Assembly: GCF_029067145.1 (NCBI RefSeq)
Contig: NZ_JAIEFA010000031.1
Location: forward strand, 45,796-109,795
Direction of reading: 5' to 3'
Length of the DNA: 64,000 nt
Source of the DNA: Helicobacter sp.
GTDB lineage: Bacteria > Campylobacterota > Campylobacteria > Campylobacterales > Helicobacteraceae
Numbering within the stretch: position 1 is the first letter of the stretch; each line of letters opens with the position of its first letter. The notes beneath the pieces are model-generated. The model saw nothing but the letters and a program-made list of their open reading frames with translations. It searched no databases and was not told the origin of the DNA. This document shows, in pieces, positions 55,164 through 64,000 of this stretch. A program made the translations under genes and the position numbers.

Positions 55164-56207
55164 TTGGAAAACTTTATCATCAAAGACGAAAATGCCCTTT
55201 ATTTTGAAGTGGGTTATAGTTGCGATAACGCCCTTTTTATCGCTTATGGTGAGCAGGGCTATTTCATTACCGATGGACGTTATCAAACCGAGGCGCAAGA
55301 ATCAATCAAGCAAGACAAATATGCCGTAGAGATTCTTATTTCTCGCGACCTTATTCGCACGGCGCGTGGGATTTTGAAAAAATACGAAAAATCTACTTTT
55401 TATTTCAATCCACAAGAATTTTCGGTATTTGCCTTTGAAAAATTAAAAAACAATCTTAAAATTAACTTCATTCCTAAGCCAAACTTTCATCAAGAAAAAC
55501 GAATCCTCAAAACTCCACAAGAAATTGAACTTTTACACCATTCCCAAAAGCTTAATTTCAAAGCCTTTGCTAAATTTGCAAAATTCCTTAGCAAAAAAGG
55601 CTTGGATTGCAAAGAATCCTATTTGCATTTCAAAACACAAGAATTTTTGAGCAAACAAGGGAAATTTGATTTAAGCTTCAATCCTATTGTAGGAATCAAT
55701 AAAAATGCCGCAAAACCGCACGCCCTGCCCTCAAACGATAAATTGCAAAAAGGAGATTTATTGCTTTTTGATGCGGGATTAAAATACAAACGTTATTGTT
55801 CGGATATGACGCGCACCGGGTATTTTGGCAAAAATGGAATCTGCTTTTCTAAAGAACAAAAATTCAAAAACAAAGAGTTGCAAAAAATCTATGACATTGT
55901 GCTAAAAGCCCAAGAATGCGCAATCAAAGGTGCAAAAGTAGGAATGCTTGCCTGCGAAGTAGATGCTCTAGCGCGCAATGTGATTGAAAAAGCCGGATAT
56001 GGCAAATATTTCGTGCATTCCACAGGACACGGAATTGGGCTAGATATTCACGAATTGCCTATTATTTCAGCGCGTTCTCAAACGATTCTACAAGCGGGTA
56101 TGGTTTTTTCTATTGAACCGGGCATTTATATTCCCAATCATTATGGCGTGCGCATTGAGGATTTAGTCGTATTAGAAAGAGATGGCGCGCGCGTGCTTGG
56201 AATCTAA
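55164..56207 (+). CDS. pepQ: M24-family Xaa-Pro aminopeptidase-like protein
   Basis: 347 residues. The TTG start at 55164 follows AGGAGG. The N-terminal creatinase-like domain is followed by the pita-bread metallopeptidase domain: FDAGLKYKRYCSDMTRTGYF (two Asp ligands), HSTGHGIGLDIHELP (His ligand), FSIEPGIYIP (Glu) and VRIEDLVVL (Glu). PepP and PepQ cannot be separated with confidence. Confidence 0.87.
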   Translation: MENFIIKDENALYFEVGYSCDNALFIAYGEQGYFITDGRYQTEAQESIKQDKYAVEILISRDLIRTARGILKKYEKSTFYFNPQEFSVFAFEKLKNNLKINFIPKPNFHQEKRILKTPQEIELLHHSQKLNFKAFAKFAKFLSKKGLDCKESYLHFKTQEFLSKQGKFDLSFNPIVGINKNAAKPHALPSNDKLQKGDLLLFDAGLKYKRYCSDMTRTGYFGKNGICFSKEQKFKNKELQKIYDIVLKAQECAIKGAKVGMLACEVDALARNVIEKAGYGKYFVHSTGHGIGLDIHELPIISARSQTILQAGMVFSIEPGIYIPNHYGVRIEDLVVLERDGARVLGI

Positions 56208-56208
56208 A

Positions 56209-56871
56209 ATGCAATCACTCACACTCCATAAATCCTATTTAACTTATCCAAAACAGAGATTCCATTGCACCAAAAAAGAATCACAAAACTTGCATTATTT
56301 TGGAATCAAAACCTACCAACAAATCCAAATGAATCCCAAAATGACACGCTTAATTTATGCGCTTCCTCCACTGCAATGCAAACCCTTTGCATTGCAACCC
56401 AAGATTCCGCGATTTACTCTCGTGCGCCCTCCTAATCCCTATCGGCTTTTCAAGGCACATAAACAACTCAAACAATACGCGATTTTAGGAATCGGGGCAA
56501 ATTGTGGTGAATGTTTAATTACATTTTGGAAGCTTTTTAAGAGGTTCAAAAAGAAAAATGTTATAATTTCTCTTTCATCTATTTTAAAAAATCCAGCTTT
56601 TGGCTGGGAAGCGCAAGCAGATTTTTATAATGCAATTTTATGGGTAAAAACCAAGCTTGGCTATGTAGAATTTTGGAGTTTTTGTGCGTATTTGGAACGT
56701 ATGTTTGGGCGGAATCGCAAACGACCTTTTAAAAACGCTCCGCGCACTTTGGATATTGATATTATTGGTTTTAAAAATCAATTCTTGCGTTTCAAACATT
56801 TACAGATTCCGCATATTGCTTGGTCTCTTAGAGAAAGCGTGAGGATTCCATTACTAGAGAGGAAGGTATGA
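56209..56871 (+). CDS. folK: Hydroxymethyldihydropterin pyrophosphokinase with N-terminal extension
   Basis: 220 residues from ATG 56209. The HPPK core starts near residue 95 (AILGIGANCGE, then SSILKNPAFGWEAQADFYNAILWVKT in part) and ends with the Asp-Ile-Asp metal motif in APRTLDIDIIGF. The first 94 residues are basic and Pro/Tyr-rich and not part of the usual enzyme. It overlaps flhF by 4 bases. Folate pathway. Confidence 0.88.
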   Translation: MQSLTLHKSYLTYPKQRFHCTKKESQNLHYFGIKTYQQIQMNPKMTRLIYALPPLQCKPFALQPKIPRFTLVRPPNPYRLFKAHKQLKQYAILGIGANCGECLITFWKLFKRFKKKNVIISLSSILKNPAFGWEAQADFYNAILWVKTKLGYVEFWSFCAYLERMFGRNRKRPFKNAPRTLDIDIIGFKNQFLRFKHLQIPHIAWSLRESVRIPLLERKV

Positions 56872-58304
56872 AACTATTTACTTACACGGGAGAAAGTTCA
56901 GCTGCAGCTTTAGCACAAGCCAAAGCTGAACTTGGTGATGAATTTTCAATCATCTCACAAAAAAAATTAAGTGAGGGGGGATATGAAATTTCTGTTGCCA
57001 TTAGCGAAGAAGACTTAAAAGAAGCCAAAGCCAAAGCCGAACAAGAAAAGCAAAAAAATGAAACCTTAACGACAAAAAGCAATAGTATTGCTGATAGATT
57101 GGAATTGATTGCACAAAAGGAATTAGAAAAAAAACGTATGGCACAAACCCTATCTAGCACACTTCCTGAAGATGTTTCTTTGCAACTTTCCGATGCAGTG
57201 CGTCAAATCTCACAGATTGCTGGCGTTGCCTCTAAAATTCCTCCAAAATCTCCTTACCCAACACCTCTAGCACAGATTCCAAAAGAGGCTTCCTCTCAAT
57301 CCCAAGATAAAGAAGAAAAACCAAAGCAAACGCAAAACAACGAAGAATCACAAACAAAAAACAAAAAGAAAGAATCCTCGCTTGAAAATAATGATTTGCG
57401 CTTGATTCGGGGCGAGATTGATAGACTAAATGATAAACTCAAACTGATTCAAAATATGTTTTGGGAGGAAAGAGGACCTAAGCGTGATGGCTTGATTATC
57501 CCGCACGAATTTGCAGAAATTTACAGAATCACCAAAGCAAGTGGTATGGCAAAAGAGCATTTAGAAAAAATTATGCAGCTGACTTTGGAATTAATGCCCA
57601 TTAAAATGCGCGAAAATTCTGTGCTTATCAAACGATATTTTAGAGAAGTTTTGCGCAAAATGGTGTATGCAAGGGCGGAAAATCTAAGCAGTAATGCTAA
57701 AAACATTATGATGTTAGTCGGACCCACAGGAGTGGGCAAAACGACGACTTTAGCAAAGCTTGCCGCACGCTATTCAAGACTTTTAAACAAAAATTACAAG
57801 GTAGGAATCATTACTTTGGATACTTACCGAATCGGTGCAGTGGATCAATTAATGTTTTATGCTAAAAAAATGAAATTGAGCATTGATACGGTGGTAGATA
57901 CAGAGGAGTTTGTTAATGCATTAGATTCCTTGAAATATTGCGATTATATTTTGATTGACACTGTGGGTAGCTCACAACACGATAGAGCGAAGCTAGAATC
58001 CCTCAAAAGCTTTGTCAATGCCGACCCAAACACTAAAATTGATGTGAGCTTAGTAATGAGTGCAACCACAAAATACGAAGACTTAAAGGACATTTACCAT
58101 ACTTTTTCTACTTTGGGAATTGACACCTTGCTTTTTACAAAACTAGACGAAACGCATAGCTATGGCAATATTTTTTCTTTGATTTACGAGACTAAAAAAC
58201 CGGTAAGCTATTTTTCTGTCGGTCAAGAAGTGCCAAACGATTTAAATGTCGCGACAAGTGATTTCTTGATTGATTGCTTGCTAGATGGGCTTATTAAGGG
58301 ATAA
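56868..58304 (+). CDS. flhF: Flagellar biosynthesis GTPase FlhF
   Basis: 478 residues. N-terminal B domain (KLFTYTGESSAAALAQAKAE), a charged linker (residues 95-180), and an SRP-type NG domain with GPTGVGKTTTLAKLAARY, DTYRIGAVDQL and DTVGSS. It marks the pole for flagellum assembly and, in Campylobacterota, is needed for sigma-54 flagellar gene expression. It lies next to flhG. Confidence 0.95.
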   Translation: MKLFTYTGESSAAALAQAKAELGDEFSIISQKKLSEGGYEISVAISEEDLKEAKAKAEQEKQKNETLTTKSNSIADRLELIAQKELEKKRMAQTLSSTLPEDVSLQLSDAVRQISQIAGVASKIPPKSPYPTPLAQIPKEASSQSQDKEEKPKQTQNNEESQTKNKKKESSLENNDLRLIRGEIDRLNDKLKLIQNMFWEERGPKRDGLIIPHEFAEIYRITKASGMAKEHLEKIMQLTLELMPIKMRENSVLIKRYFREVLRKMVYARAENLSSNAKNIMMLVGPTGVGKTTTLAKLAARYSRLLNKNYKVGIITLDTYRIGAVDQLMFYAKKMKLSIDTVVDTEEFVNALDSLKYCDYILIDTVGSSQHDRAKLESLKSFVNADPNTKIDVSLVMSATTKYEDLKDIYHTFSTLGIDTLLFTKLDETHSYGNIFSLIYETKKPVSYFSVGQEVPNDLNVATSDFLIDCLLDGLIKG

Positions 58305-58306
58305 AA

Positions 58307-59164
58307 ATGAAAAACCAAGCGGCAAATTTAGAATTGCTTTTAGAATCGCCAAAAACCTCTAACACAAAATTTATCACTATTACAAGTGGCAAAGGTGGCG
58401 TGGGCAAATCTACTTTTAGCGCAAATCTTGCTTATAAACTTTGGCAACTAGGCTTCAAAGTCGGAATCTTTGACGCGGACATTGGGCTGGCAAATTTGGA
58501 TATTATGTTTGGCGTGCGTTGCGAAAAAAATCTTTTGCATGTGCTAAAAAACCAAGCAAAGCTCAAAGATATTATTGTGCCTATTGAACGGAATCTCTAT
58601 CTTATCCCGGGAGATTCGGGTACGGATATTTTTCGCTATAAAAGCGAATTTATGTTTGAAGCCTTGATTGAGGATTCTGCATTTTTGGACAACTTAGATT
58701 TTGTTATCATTGATACGGGAGCAGGGATTGGTGAATACACACAGACTTTTTTAAAAAATAGTGATGAGGTAATCGTTATTACGATTCCAGACCCTGCGGC
58801 AATCACAGATGCTTATGCAACAATTAAACTAGCAGCGAATTTCAAAGAACGCATTTTTATGCTGATTAATATGACAAAAAACAACGCGGAAGCACAAATG
58901 ATTTTTCAAAAAGTGCAAAAAATTGCGCAAGCAAATATTAATAATATCAAATTAGAATTTATCGGAGAATTAACCAAAACATCATTGATTAATCATTACA
59001 GCAAAAATCGCGGAATCTTTGTTAAGCTAGAGCCAAACTCTTCCTCTTCTATGGAGATTGAAGAGATTGCACGCACTCTTGCCAAAAAAATGGAACGAAA
59101 TGTGCTAGTGCAAGAAGATAAAAGATTTGGTAAATTCTTAAAAAAGATTTTGGGTCATTTTTAG
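58307..59164 (+). CDS. flhG: Flagellar number regulator FlhG (MinD-like ATPase)
   Basis: 285 residues. The deviant Walker A motif is SGKGGVGKSTFSANLAYKL, with DADIGLANLDIMFG and DTGAGIGEYTQ. A membrane-binding amphipathic helix is plausible near the C-terminus (FGKFLKKILGHF). It antagonises FlhF to limit flagella. Also called YlxH. Confidence 0.94.
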   Translation: MKNQAANLELLLESPKTSNTKFITITSGKGGVGKSTFSANLAYKLWQLGFKVGIFDADIGLANLDIMFGVRCEKNLLHVLKNQAKLKDIIVPIERNLYLIPGDSGTDIFRYKSEFMFEALIEDSAFLDNLDFVIIDTGAGIGEYTQTFLKNSDEVIVITIPDPAAITDAYATIKLAANFKERIFMLINMTKNNAEAQMIFQKVQKIAQANINNIKLEFIGELTKTSLINHYSKNRGIFVKLEPNSSSSMEIEEIARTLAKKMERNVLVQEDKRFGKFLKKILGHF

Positions 59165-59182
59165 GAAATGTAAGGAAACAAA

Positions 59183-59578
59183 ATGTCTTTAAAAATGGAT
59201 AATTTTTTAAGTTTTGCGATTGTGAATGGATTTTTTATCGGACTCTTATTATCCTTTTTGAAATTTGATGAACCAGAAATGATTGTAGCAGGAACGCTTA
59301 TCTCAACGATTGGATTTTATTTGATTACCTTAGTAAGTGTTTCGTTGTTTGTGCGATTTTTAGGTAATCAAGAGCATATTATCAGGAGACCTGCCTATAA
59401 TGATTTGCTAGAAGAATACATTGAAGAGTTTGATAAACGAGAAAAAGTAACCAACAAGATTCGTGGATTCTTGCGCACAATGGAAAAAACAATGCGTGAA
59501 GACGAGGAGGAAGAAGCGCGGACAAGCAAAAATAAGAAACACGAAGTAGAAAAGAATAACTATGCTGACGACTTCTAA
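59183..59578 (+). CDS. Conserved membrane protein between flhG and fliA
   Basis: 131 residues. Two hydrophobic helices (about residues 8-24 and 32-55) are followed by a charged cytosolic tail with Glu/Lys-rich helices. A protein of this form occupies the same position in H. pylori. Its function is not known to me; its position suggests a flagellar or polar role. The end overlaps fliA by 17 bases. Confidence 0.8.
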   Translation: MSLKMDNFLSFAIVNGFFIGLLLSFLKFDEPEMIVAGTLISTIGFYLITLVSVSLFVRFLGNQEHIIRRPAYNDLLEEYIEEFDKREKVTNKIRGFLRTMEKTMREDEEEEARTSKNKKHEVEKNNYADDF

Positions 59579-60266
59579 TGGCTACCAAACAGCATTAAAA
59601 CAATCGCAAGATTCTCTAGCATTAGATTATCTTCCTGCACTCAAAGCAATGGCTTTTCGCCTAAAGGAGCGATTGCCTGCGAGTGTAGATTTTGCAGATT
59701 TGGTGTCTATTGGCACAGAAGAACTTATCAAGCTAGCACGTAAATACGATAGCAAGGTGAGCGAATCTTTTTGGGGTTATGCAAAGCCCAGAGTGCAGGG
59801 AGCTATGCTAGATTATTTACGTAGCCTAGACAATGTTTCGCGTCAAACACGCACATTGATTAAACGCGTAGATAAAGCGATTGCGACTTATTATAATGCA
59901 CATCAAGAAGAGCCAGACAATGCTTATTTAAGTGAGATTCTAGGCGAAGAAGAAGAAAAAATCAAAGAGGCAAGAATCGCGAGCGAAATTTATGGCGTAA
60001 TGCCTTTAGAAGACCAATTAGGCGGGGAGAATGAAGAGACATTAGAACGTATAGAAAAAGAGGAGTTGGTTGAAATCATAGAGCAGATTTTAGAACAAGC
60101 GACACAAAACGAACAGCTTGTGATTCAACTTTATTATTTTGAAGAATTAAACTTCAAAGAAATTAGTGAAGTAATGGAAATTACAGAATCAAGAGTTTCT
60201 CAACTGCATAAGGCAGTGATTCGTAAAATTCGTCAATACCTTGAACAAAGGGGGCTAAATGGCTGA
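59562..60266 (+). CDS. fliA: Flagellar sigma-28 factor
   Basis: 234 residues. Sigma region 2 (FWGYAKPRVQGAMLDYLRSL), region 3 and region 4 (EELNFKEISEVMEITESRVSQLHKAVIRKIR, in part) are present. It drives late flagellar genes from TAAAGTTT-N11-GCCGATAA-type promoters, such as the one at 3769-3795. It overlaps fliM by 8 bases. Confidence 0.95.
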   Translation: MLTTSNGYQTALKQSQDSLALDYLPALKAMAFRLKERLPASVDFADLVSIGTEELIKLARKYDSKVSESFWGYAKPRVQGAMLDYLRSLDNVSRQTRTLIKRVDKAIATYYNAHQEEPDNAYLSEILGEEEEKIKEARIASEIYGVMPLEDQLGGENEETLERIEKEELVEIIEQILEQATQNEQLVIQLYYFEELNFKEISEVMEITESRVSQLHKAVIRKIRQYLEQRGLNG

Positions 60267-61320
60267 TATATTAAGTCAAGAAGAAATTGATGCGCTATTA
60301 GAAGTCGTAGATGATGATGGTGCGGAAGCCGAAATTGCAGAAAAACCAACGGCTGTTGTCCAACAACACCAAATTACTCTTTATGATTTCAAGCGTCCAA
60401 ACCGCGTTAGCAAAGAGCAGCTAAGGGCTTTTCGTGGAATCCACGACAAAATGGCAAGGGCACTTTCTAGTCAAATTTCGGCAATTATGCGCTCTATTGT
60501 AGAGATTCAGCTCCACAGCGTGGATCAAATGACTTATGGTGAATTTTTGATGAGCTTGCCAAGCCCTACAAGCTTCAATGTTTTTTCTATGAAGCCTCTT
60601 GATGGCACTGGGGTTTTGGAGATTAACCCTAGTATTGCTTTCCCAATGATTGATAGATTACTTGGAGGCAAGGGCGACCCTTACGAATCCACACGTGAAT
60701 TTAGCGATATTGAGCTGAACTTGCTAGATACAATCTTGCGTCAAATGATGCAGAATCTCAAGGACGCTTGGGCTCCTGTTACAGAGATTTTCCCCACCGT
60801 AGATGTGAAAGAATCTAGCCCTAATGTCGTGCAAATTGTTGCACAAAACGAAATTGTTATTATGGTTGTTATGGAAATCATCATTGGGCATAGTAGCGGA
60901 ATGATGAACCTTTGCTATCCTGTTATTTCGCTAGAATCCGTGCTTTCGCGTCTTGCAAGTCGTGATATTATGCTGAGCGAAACAAGCTCTAAAAAATCGC
61001 GCAACAAAGAATTGCAAGCTCTTTTAGGTGGAGCAAAAGTCAATGTCGCAGCAATGCTTGGAGAAACTAAACTCAATATGCACGAAATCTTGGATTTGGA
61101 AGTGGGCGACATTGTGCGACTTGACCGCCCAGCAGATGACACGGTAATTATCAATGTAGATGGACGCGAAAAATTCCTTGCTAGCATTGGTTTGCACCGC
61201 TATCGTAAGACGATTGAAGTCAAAGAAATGATAAAAACAGAAAAAGACCAAGTCAAAGAAATTCTTGAAATGCTTGAAACTCAACGCAAATCCAGAGCAA
61301 ACGAAATTGAAGAAGACTAG
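60259..61320 (+). CDS. fliM: Flagellar motor switch protein FliM
   Basis: 353 residues. The N-terminal CheY-binding peptide is ILSQEEIDALLEVV; the middle CheC-like domain (SSQISAIMRSIVEIQLHSVDQMTYGEF, in part) binds FliG, and the C-terminal SpoA domain has VNVAAMLGETKLNMHEILDLEVGDIVRL in part. Part of the C-ring. Confidence 0.96.
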   Translation: MADILSQEEIDALLEVVDDDGAEAEIAEKPTAVVQQHQITLYDFKRPNRVSKEQLRAFRGIHDKMARALSSQISAIMRSIVEIQLHSVDQMTYGEFLMSLPSPTSFNVFSMKPLDGTGVLEINPSIAFPMIDRLLGGKGDPYESTREFSDIELNLLDTILRQMMQNLKDAWAPVTEIFPTVDVKESSPNVVQIVAQNEIVIMVVMEIIIGHSSGMMNLCYPVISLESVLSRLASRDIMLSETSSKKSRNKELQALLGGAKVNVAAMLGETKLNMHEILDLEVGDIVRLDRPADDTVIINVDGREKFLASIGLHRYRKTIEVKEMIKTEKDQVKEILEMLETQRKSRANEIEED

Positions 61321-61329
61321 GAGTAAAGT

Positions 61330-62175
61330 ATGCTAAATGATTTTTTAAAACTCATTATTCAAGAAGCAGGCGCGACGATAGAGGGTTTGCTCGGAAGTGC
61401 GCCAGAAGTTAGCCACATTGAAGCACAAAATGGCAAAAGCGATTCTATCAAGCCCCCAATGGCGAAAATTGACATTAGCACAGACGATGGAGCAACGCTT
61501 GCGCTTTTTATTTCTCCCAAAGTCGCTACCGCACTTGCAGATATGATGTTAGGCGGAGAGGGAGAGAGCCAAGAGACGATGAGTGCAGATGATTTGGACG
61601 CCACAAAGGAAATTGCCTCTAATATCTTTGGGGCAATCTCTACTTCGCTTGGCGGGCAAAAAGAACTACCCAAACTTAGTTTTACCCTGAACAATATCAA
61701 TTTCCTAGCGGACGGAGATTTGGGGCTTTCTCAATTTAGTGGATTCTATACTTTTTCTTTCCATATTGGCTCTATACAAGATTATTTATATTTTGCTTTC
61801 TCTAGTGCGTTTGAACAACATTTTAATCCAAGTCCACCAGCCGAAGCTGCTCCAAGCGAGGAATCTAACGGGGGTGGAGGCGCACAAGCCAAAGTAGAGC
61901 TCAATAATTCTGAAATGAAAAATATGGCGATGCTTTTAGATGTGCGTTTGCAAGTCAAGGTGCGCATCGGGCAGAAAAAAATGCTACTTAAAGATGTGAT
62001 TGCTATGGACATCGGAAGCGTTGTGGAACTCAATCAACTTGCAAATGACCCCTTAGAAGTCTTGGTAGATGACAAAGTCATCGCAAAGGGTGAAGTCGTC
62101 ATTGTAGATGGAAACTTTGGGATTCAAATCACCGAAATTGCACCCAAAAAAGATAGAATAGAGCAGCTTTTATAA
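61330..62175 (+). CDS. fliY: Flagellar motor switch protein FliY (FliN-type)
   Basis: 281 residues. The N-terminal part has a CheC-like fold (ALADMMLGGEGE; DATKEIASNIFGAISTSLGG) and the C-terminal part is a SpoA domain (LDVRLQVKVRIGQKKMLLKDV, in part; VELNQLANDPLEVLVDDKVIAKGEV). The two are linked by a Pro/Ser/Gly-rich stretch. FliY in Helicobacter works alongside FliN. Confidence 0.93.
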   Translation: MLNDFLKLIIQEAGATIEGLLGSAPEVSHIEAQNGKSDSIKPPMAKIDISTDDGATLALFISPKVATALADMMLGGEGESQETMSADDLDATKEIASNIFGAISTSLGGQKELPKLSFTLNNINFLADGDLGLSQFSGFYTFSFHIGSIQDYLYFAFSSAFEQHFNPSPPAEAAPSEESNGGGGAQAKVELNNSEMKNMAMLLDVRLQVKVRIGQKKMLLKDVIAMDIGSVVELNQLANDPLEVLVDDKVIAKGEVVIVDGNFGIQITEIAPKKDRIEQLL

Positions 62176-62181
62176 CAAAAA

Positions 62182-63291
62182 GTGGAATCGCAAATCAGAC
62201 CTCTTGAAATCTCTCTTTATTTGCATATTCCTTTTTGTGATAGCAAATGCGGATATTGCGCCTTTAATTCCCAAATCAACAAAAATCACTTAAAAACAAT
62301 TTATATGGAAACTCTCGCCCGATATGTTTCCTATAAAATTCACAAACTTTTAGAGGAAAACCAAAGTCTACAAATTACTTCAGTTTATATTGGAGGAGGC
62401 ACTCCAAATAGCGTAGAGTCCCGCGCCTATTCCTCGCTTTTTACGGAGTTTTCTCCCTATCTTGCACCACAAGCAGAAATCAGCATTGAAGCAAACCCTA
62501 ATTCCCTAAGCTTAGAATGGTTGCAAACGCTTCAGGGTTTGGGTGTCAATCGCTTAAGCTTAGGAGCGCAAAGTTTTGAGGATTCTAAACTTGCCTTTTT
62601 AGAGAGACACCATAGGAAAGATTCTATCTTTTACGCCATTGAAATGGCACTAAAAGCTGGCTTGGAGAATCTTAGTATGGACTTAATCTATGGCACGCCC
62701 TTGTGCAATGCGTCCTTAATCACACAAGAGTTAGAGACTGCCTGTGCTTTGCCCTTAAGTCATCTTTCTGCCTATCAATTAAGCATAGATGAGGGAAGCA
62801 GGTTCTATGCAAACAAGGAATCGTTAGGGAATTTGAGGGATTTTGAGGGGGAATTTGAGGGATTTTTGAGCATAGGACATTTTATCAAATCCTATTTACA
62901 AACCAAAGGCTTTGTGCAATATGAAGTCAGCAATTATGCCAAAACTAGCCCCTCTTATCACAATCTTCGCTATTGGGAGGGCAAGGAATATTTAGGCATT
63001 GGCGCGGGAGCTGTTGGCTATCAAGGAGGCGTGCGCACAAGTATGCCAAAAAGTATTGAAAAATTTTTGTTGGGATTCTATGAAGAAAAAGAAATTTTAA
63101 GTGCGCAAAATCAACTCTTGGAACATTTGTTTTTGGGATTCCGCTCTTGTGTTGGTGTAGAAAAGGAAAAAATCCCCAATATGCACAATCTCAAGATTCT
63201 GCTAGAAGAAAATAAAGTGGAGCAGAACGGAGAAAGAATCTATGCAAAAGACTATTTTTTGGGTGATGAAATCGCCTTGTTTGTAGGATAA
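62182..63291 (+). CDS. hemW: HemW-like radical SAM protein (heme chaperone family)
   Basis: 369 residues with a GTG start, 6 bases after fliY. The radical-SAM motif is HIPFCDSKCGYCAF (C-x3-C-x2-C), followed by the GGGTPNSV loop and EANPNSL. It resembles coproporphyrinogen dehydrogenase HemN but lacks its N-terminal extension, which supports HemW. It binds heme and an iron-sulfur cluster. Confidence 0.85.
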   Translation: MESQIRPLEISLYLHIPFCDSKCGYCAFNSQINKNHLKTIYMETLARYVSYKIHKLLEENQSLQITSVYIGGGTPNSVESRAYSSLFTEFSPYLAPQAEISIEANPNSLSLEWLQTLQGLGVNRLSLGAQSFEDSKLAFLERHHRKDSIFYAIEMALKAGLENLSMDLIYGTPLCNASLITQELETACALPLSHLSAYQLSIDEGSRFYANKESLGNLRDFEGEFEGFLSIGHFIKSYLQTKGFVQYEVSNYAKTSPSYHNLRYWEGKEYLGIGAGAVGYQGGVRTSMPKSIEKFLLGFYEEKEILSAQNQLLEHLFLGFRSCVGVEKEKIPNMHNLKILLEENKVEQNGERIYAKDYFLGDEIALFVG

Positions 63292-63296
63292 ACAAA

Positions 63297-63785
63297 ATGG
63301 AAACTATTGCGCAAACACTTCCGCCACAAATCGTGCTAGCTCTTGACATAGGGCTTAAGAGAATCGGGGCTGCAAAAGCGATTCAAAATATTGCCCTGCC
63401 CCTCCCTCCGATTTTGCGTAAAAACCGCAATCAAGCCGCAAAAGAAGTAAGTCAGCTCATCTTAGAATCCAAAGCAAAGGTGCTAGTGGTTGGAATCCCT
63501 ATGCGAGAGTGCGATTCTGCTTTGATAGAGGAGGATTCTCTTGAGGCAATGCAAAAAAGAATCCGACATTTTGTCAGCCTGCTTGCGGTTCCACCTGAAC
63601 TTGAAGTTGTTTTCTTAGACGAAAGCTTCAGCTCCTTTGAGGCATTGCAAAAACTAGAGGACAAAAAATCACGCAAAAAGGCACACAGCAAAGATGGTAG
63701 CCTAGATTCCCTCGCGGCTCTTGTGATTTTAGAAAGGTATTTGGCAAATCTTGATAAGATTCCACAATCTAACACCAAAGGTTAA
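63297..63785 (+). CDS. ruvX: YqgF/RuvX-family putative Holliday junction resolvase
   Basis: 162 residues. The RNase H-like start VLALDIGLKRIGAAKA carries the first catalytic Asp; VVGIPMRECDSA, VFLDESFSSFEA and a C-terminal Asp in HSKDGSLDSLAALVILERYL complete the site. Also linked to 16S rRNA 5' processing in other bacteria. It follows hemW by 5 bases. Confidence 0.85.
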   Translation: METIAQTLPPQIVLALDIGLKRIGAAKAIQNIALPLPPILRKNRNQAAKEVSQLILESKAKVLVVGIPMRECDSALIEEDSLEAMQKRIRHFVSLLAVPPELEVVFLDESFSSFEALQKLEDKKSRKKAHSKDGSLDSLAALVILERYLANLDKIPQSNTKG

Positions 63786-64000
63786 ATAATGAGGACAAAC
63801 ACACAAGCCCTTTTATCGGTGGAAGTTGTTGGATAGATTTGCGGGATACAGAATCAAAAAAATCAATCCAGAGATGTCATAGACCACTATATCACCGCTT
63901 ACTTTGCTCCTTTGACTTTTAAGCGTAAAAGTTGGGGGGGGGGGCAGAAGCCTCGTAGAGCATATTTTAAAACATGTCAATTATACACTAATAACGAAGC
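63786..64000 (+). other. Gene-less end of window with interrupted frames and a G11 tract
   Basis: ATG 63789 opens a frame that stops at TAG after 15 codons. The same frame is open again from there to the window end and reads across the G tract (DHYITAYFAPLTFKRKSW, then Gly-Gly-Gly). Other frames hold short protein-like stretches (SPFIGGSCWIDLRDTESKK). This looks like a broken or phase-variable gene start, continuing past the window. Confidence 0.35.
63934..63944 (+). repeat. G11 homopolymer tract
   Basis: Eleven G after AAAGTT. Tracts of this kind cause on/off switching of surface and restriction genes in Helicobacter and Campylobacter. The flanking frame is open through the tract in this copy but has an upstream TAG. 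Confidence 0.75.

Overview
This window reads as chromosome of a Helicobacter-like member of the Campylobacterota, probably enterohepatic rather than gastric. The evidence is low GC, compact and often overlapping genes, and blocks whose order I recall from H. pylori: ffh-rpsP-khpA-rimM-trmD-rplS, tpiA-fabI, bamA-mqnC-M16 peptidase, thrB-ylxR-infB-rbfA-rimP, and aroQ-pepQ-folK-flhF-flhG-fliA-fliM-fliY. The futalosine menaquinone gene mqnC and a UbiA-family prenyltransferase (probable mqnP) fit this. A complete livJHMGF amino-acid importer and a Tat-exported sulfide:quinone oxidoreductase-like protein point away from H. pylori itself. No tRNA, rRNA, CRISPR array or intact insertion sequence was recognised.

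Layout. 1-2.3 kb: end of a DHH phosphoesterase, a small coiled-coil protein, purN with an unusual insertion, and a glycosyltransferase carrying an (AG)12 tract. 2.5-3.8 kb: a probable flagellar sigma-28 transcription unit with a small exported peptide (apparently frameshifted) and an EF-hand protein. 3.8-7.1 kb: a flavin-binding protein, murB, fliQ, fabI, tpiA. 7.2-10.2 kb: a FUSC-type membrane protein and a CetA/CetB-like energy-taxis pair. 10.5-14.2 kb: the rplS to ffh translation and protein-targeting operon. 14.2-15.4 kb: an AT-rich accessory patch of broken genes around an unknown protein with an internal duplication. 15.5-21.6 kb: yceI, the liv operon, rpe. 21.7-26.4 kb: fbp, a cysteine-rich protein, metG, a Mur-ligase-like pseudoenzyme, a NifX-like protein. 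26.4-33.5 kb: a decayed exported-protein gene, recG, M16 peptidase, mqnC, bamA. 33.6-39.4 kb: tyrA, a DUF2892-like membrane protein, SQR, ilvB, ilvH, lpxD. 39.4-46.5 kb: paired basic proteins, msrA, an AEC transporter, a UspA-type protein, comEC, DUF502, prenyltransferase, two conserved proteins. 46.5-52.3 kb: thrB, ylxR, infB, rbfA, rimP, ribD. 52.5-54.5 kb: a LysR regulator, rsmD, an unknown protein. 54.6-63.8 kb: aroQ through fliY, then hemW-like and ruvX. The window ends in a region with an 11-base G tract and no intact reading frame.

Most of the window is core metabolism, translation and flagellar control. FlhF and FlhG place and count flagella, FliA (sigma-28) drives late flagellar genes, and FliM/FliY form the switch. 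The sigma-28-like promoter at 3.78 kb probably ties the exported peptide and EF-hand protein to that regulon. Simple-sequence tracts at 2188, 10477 and 63934 are candidates for phase variation.
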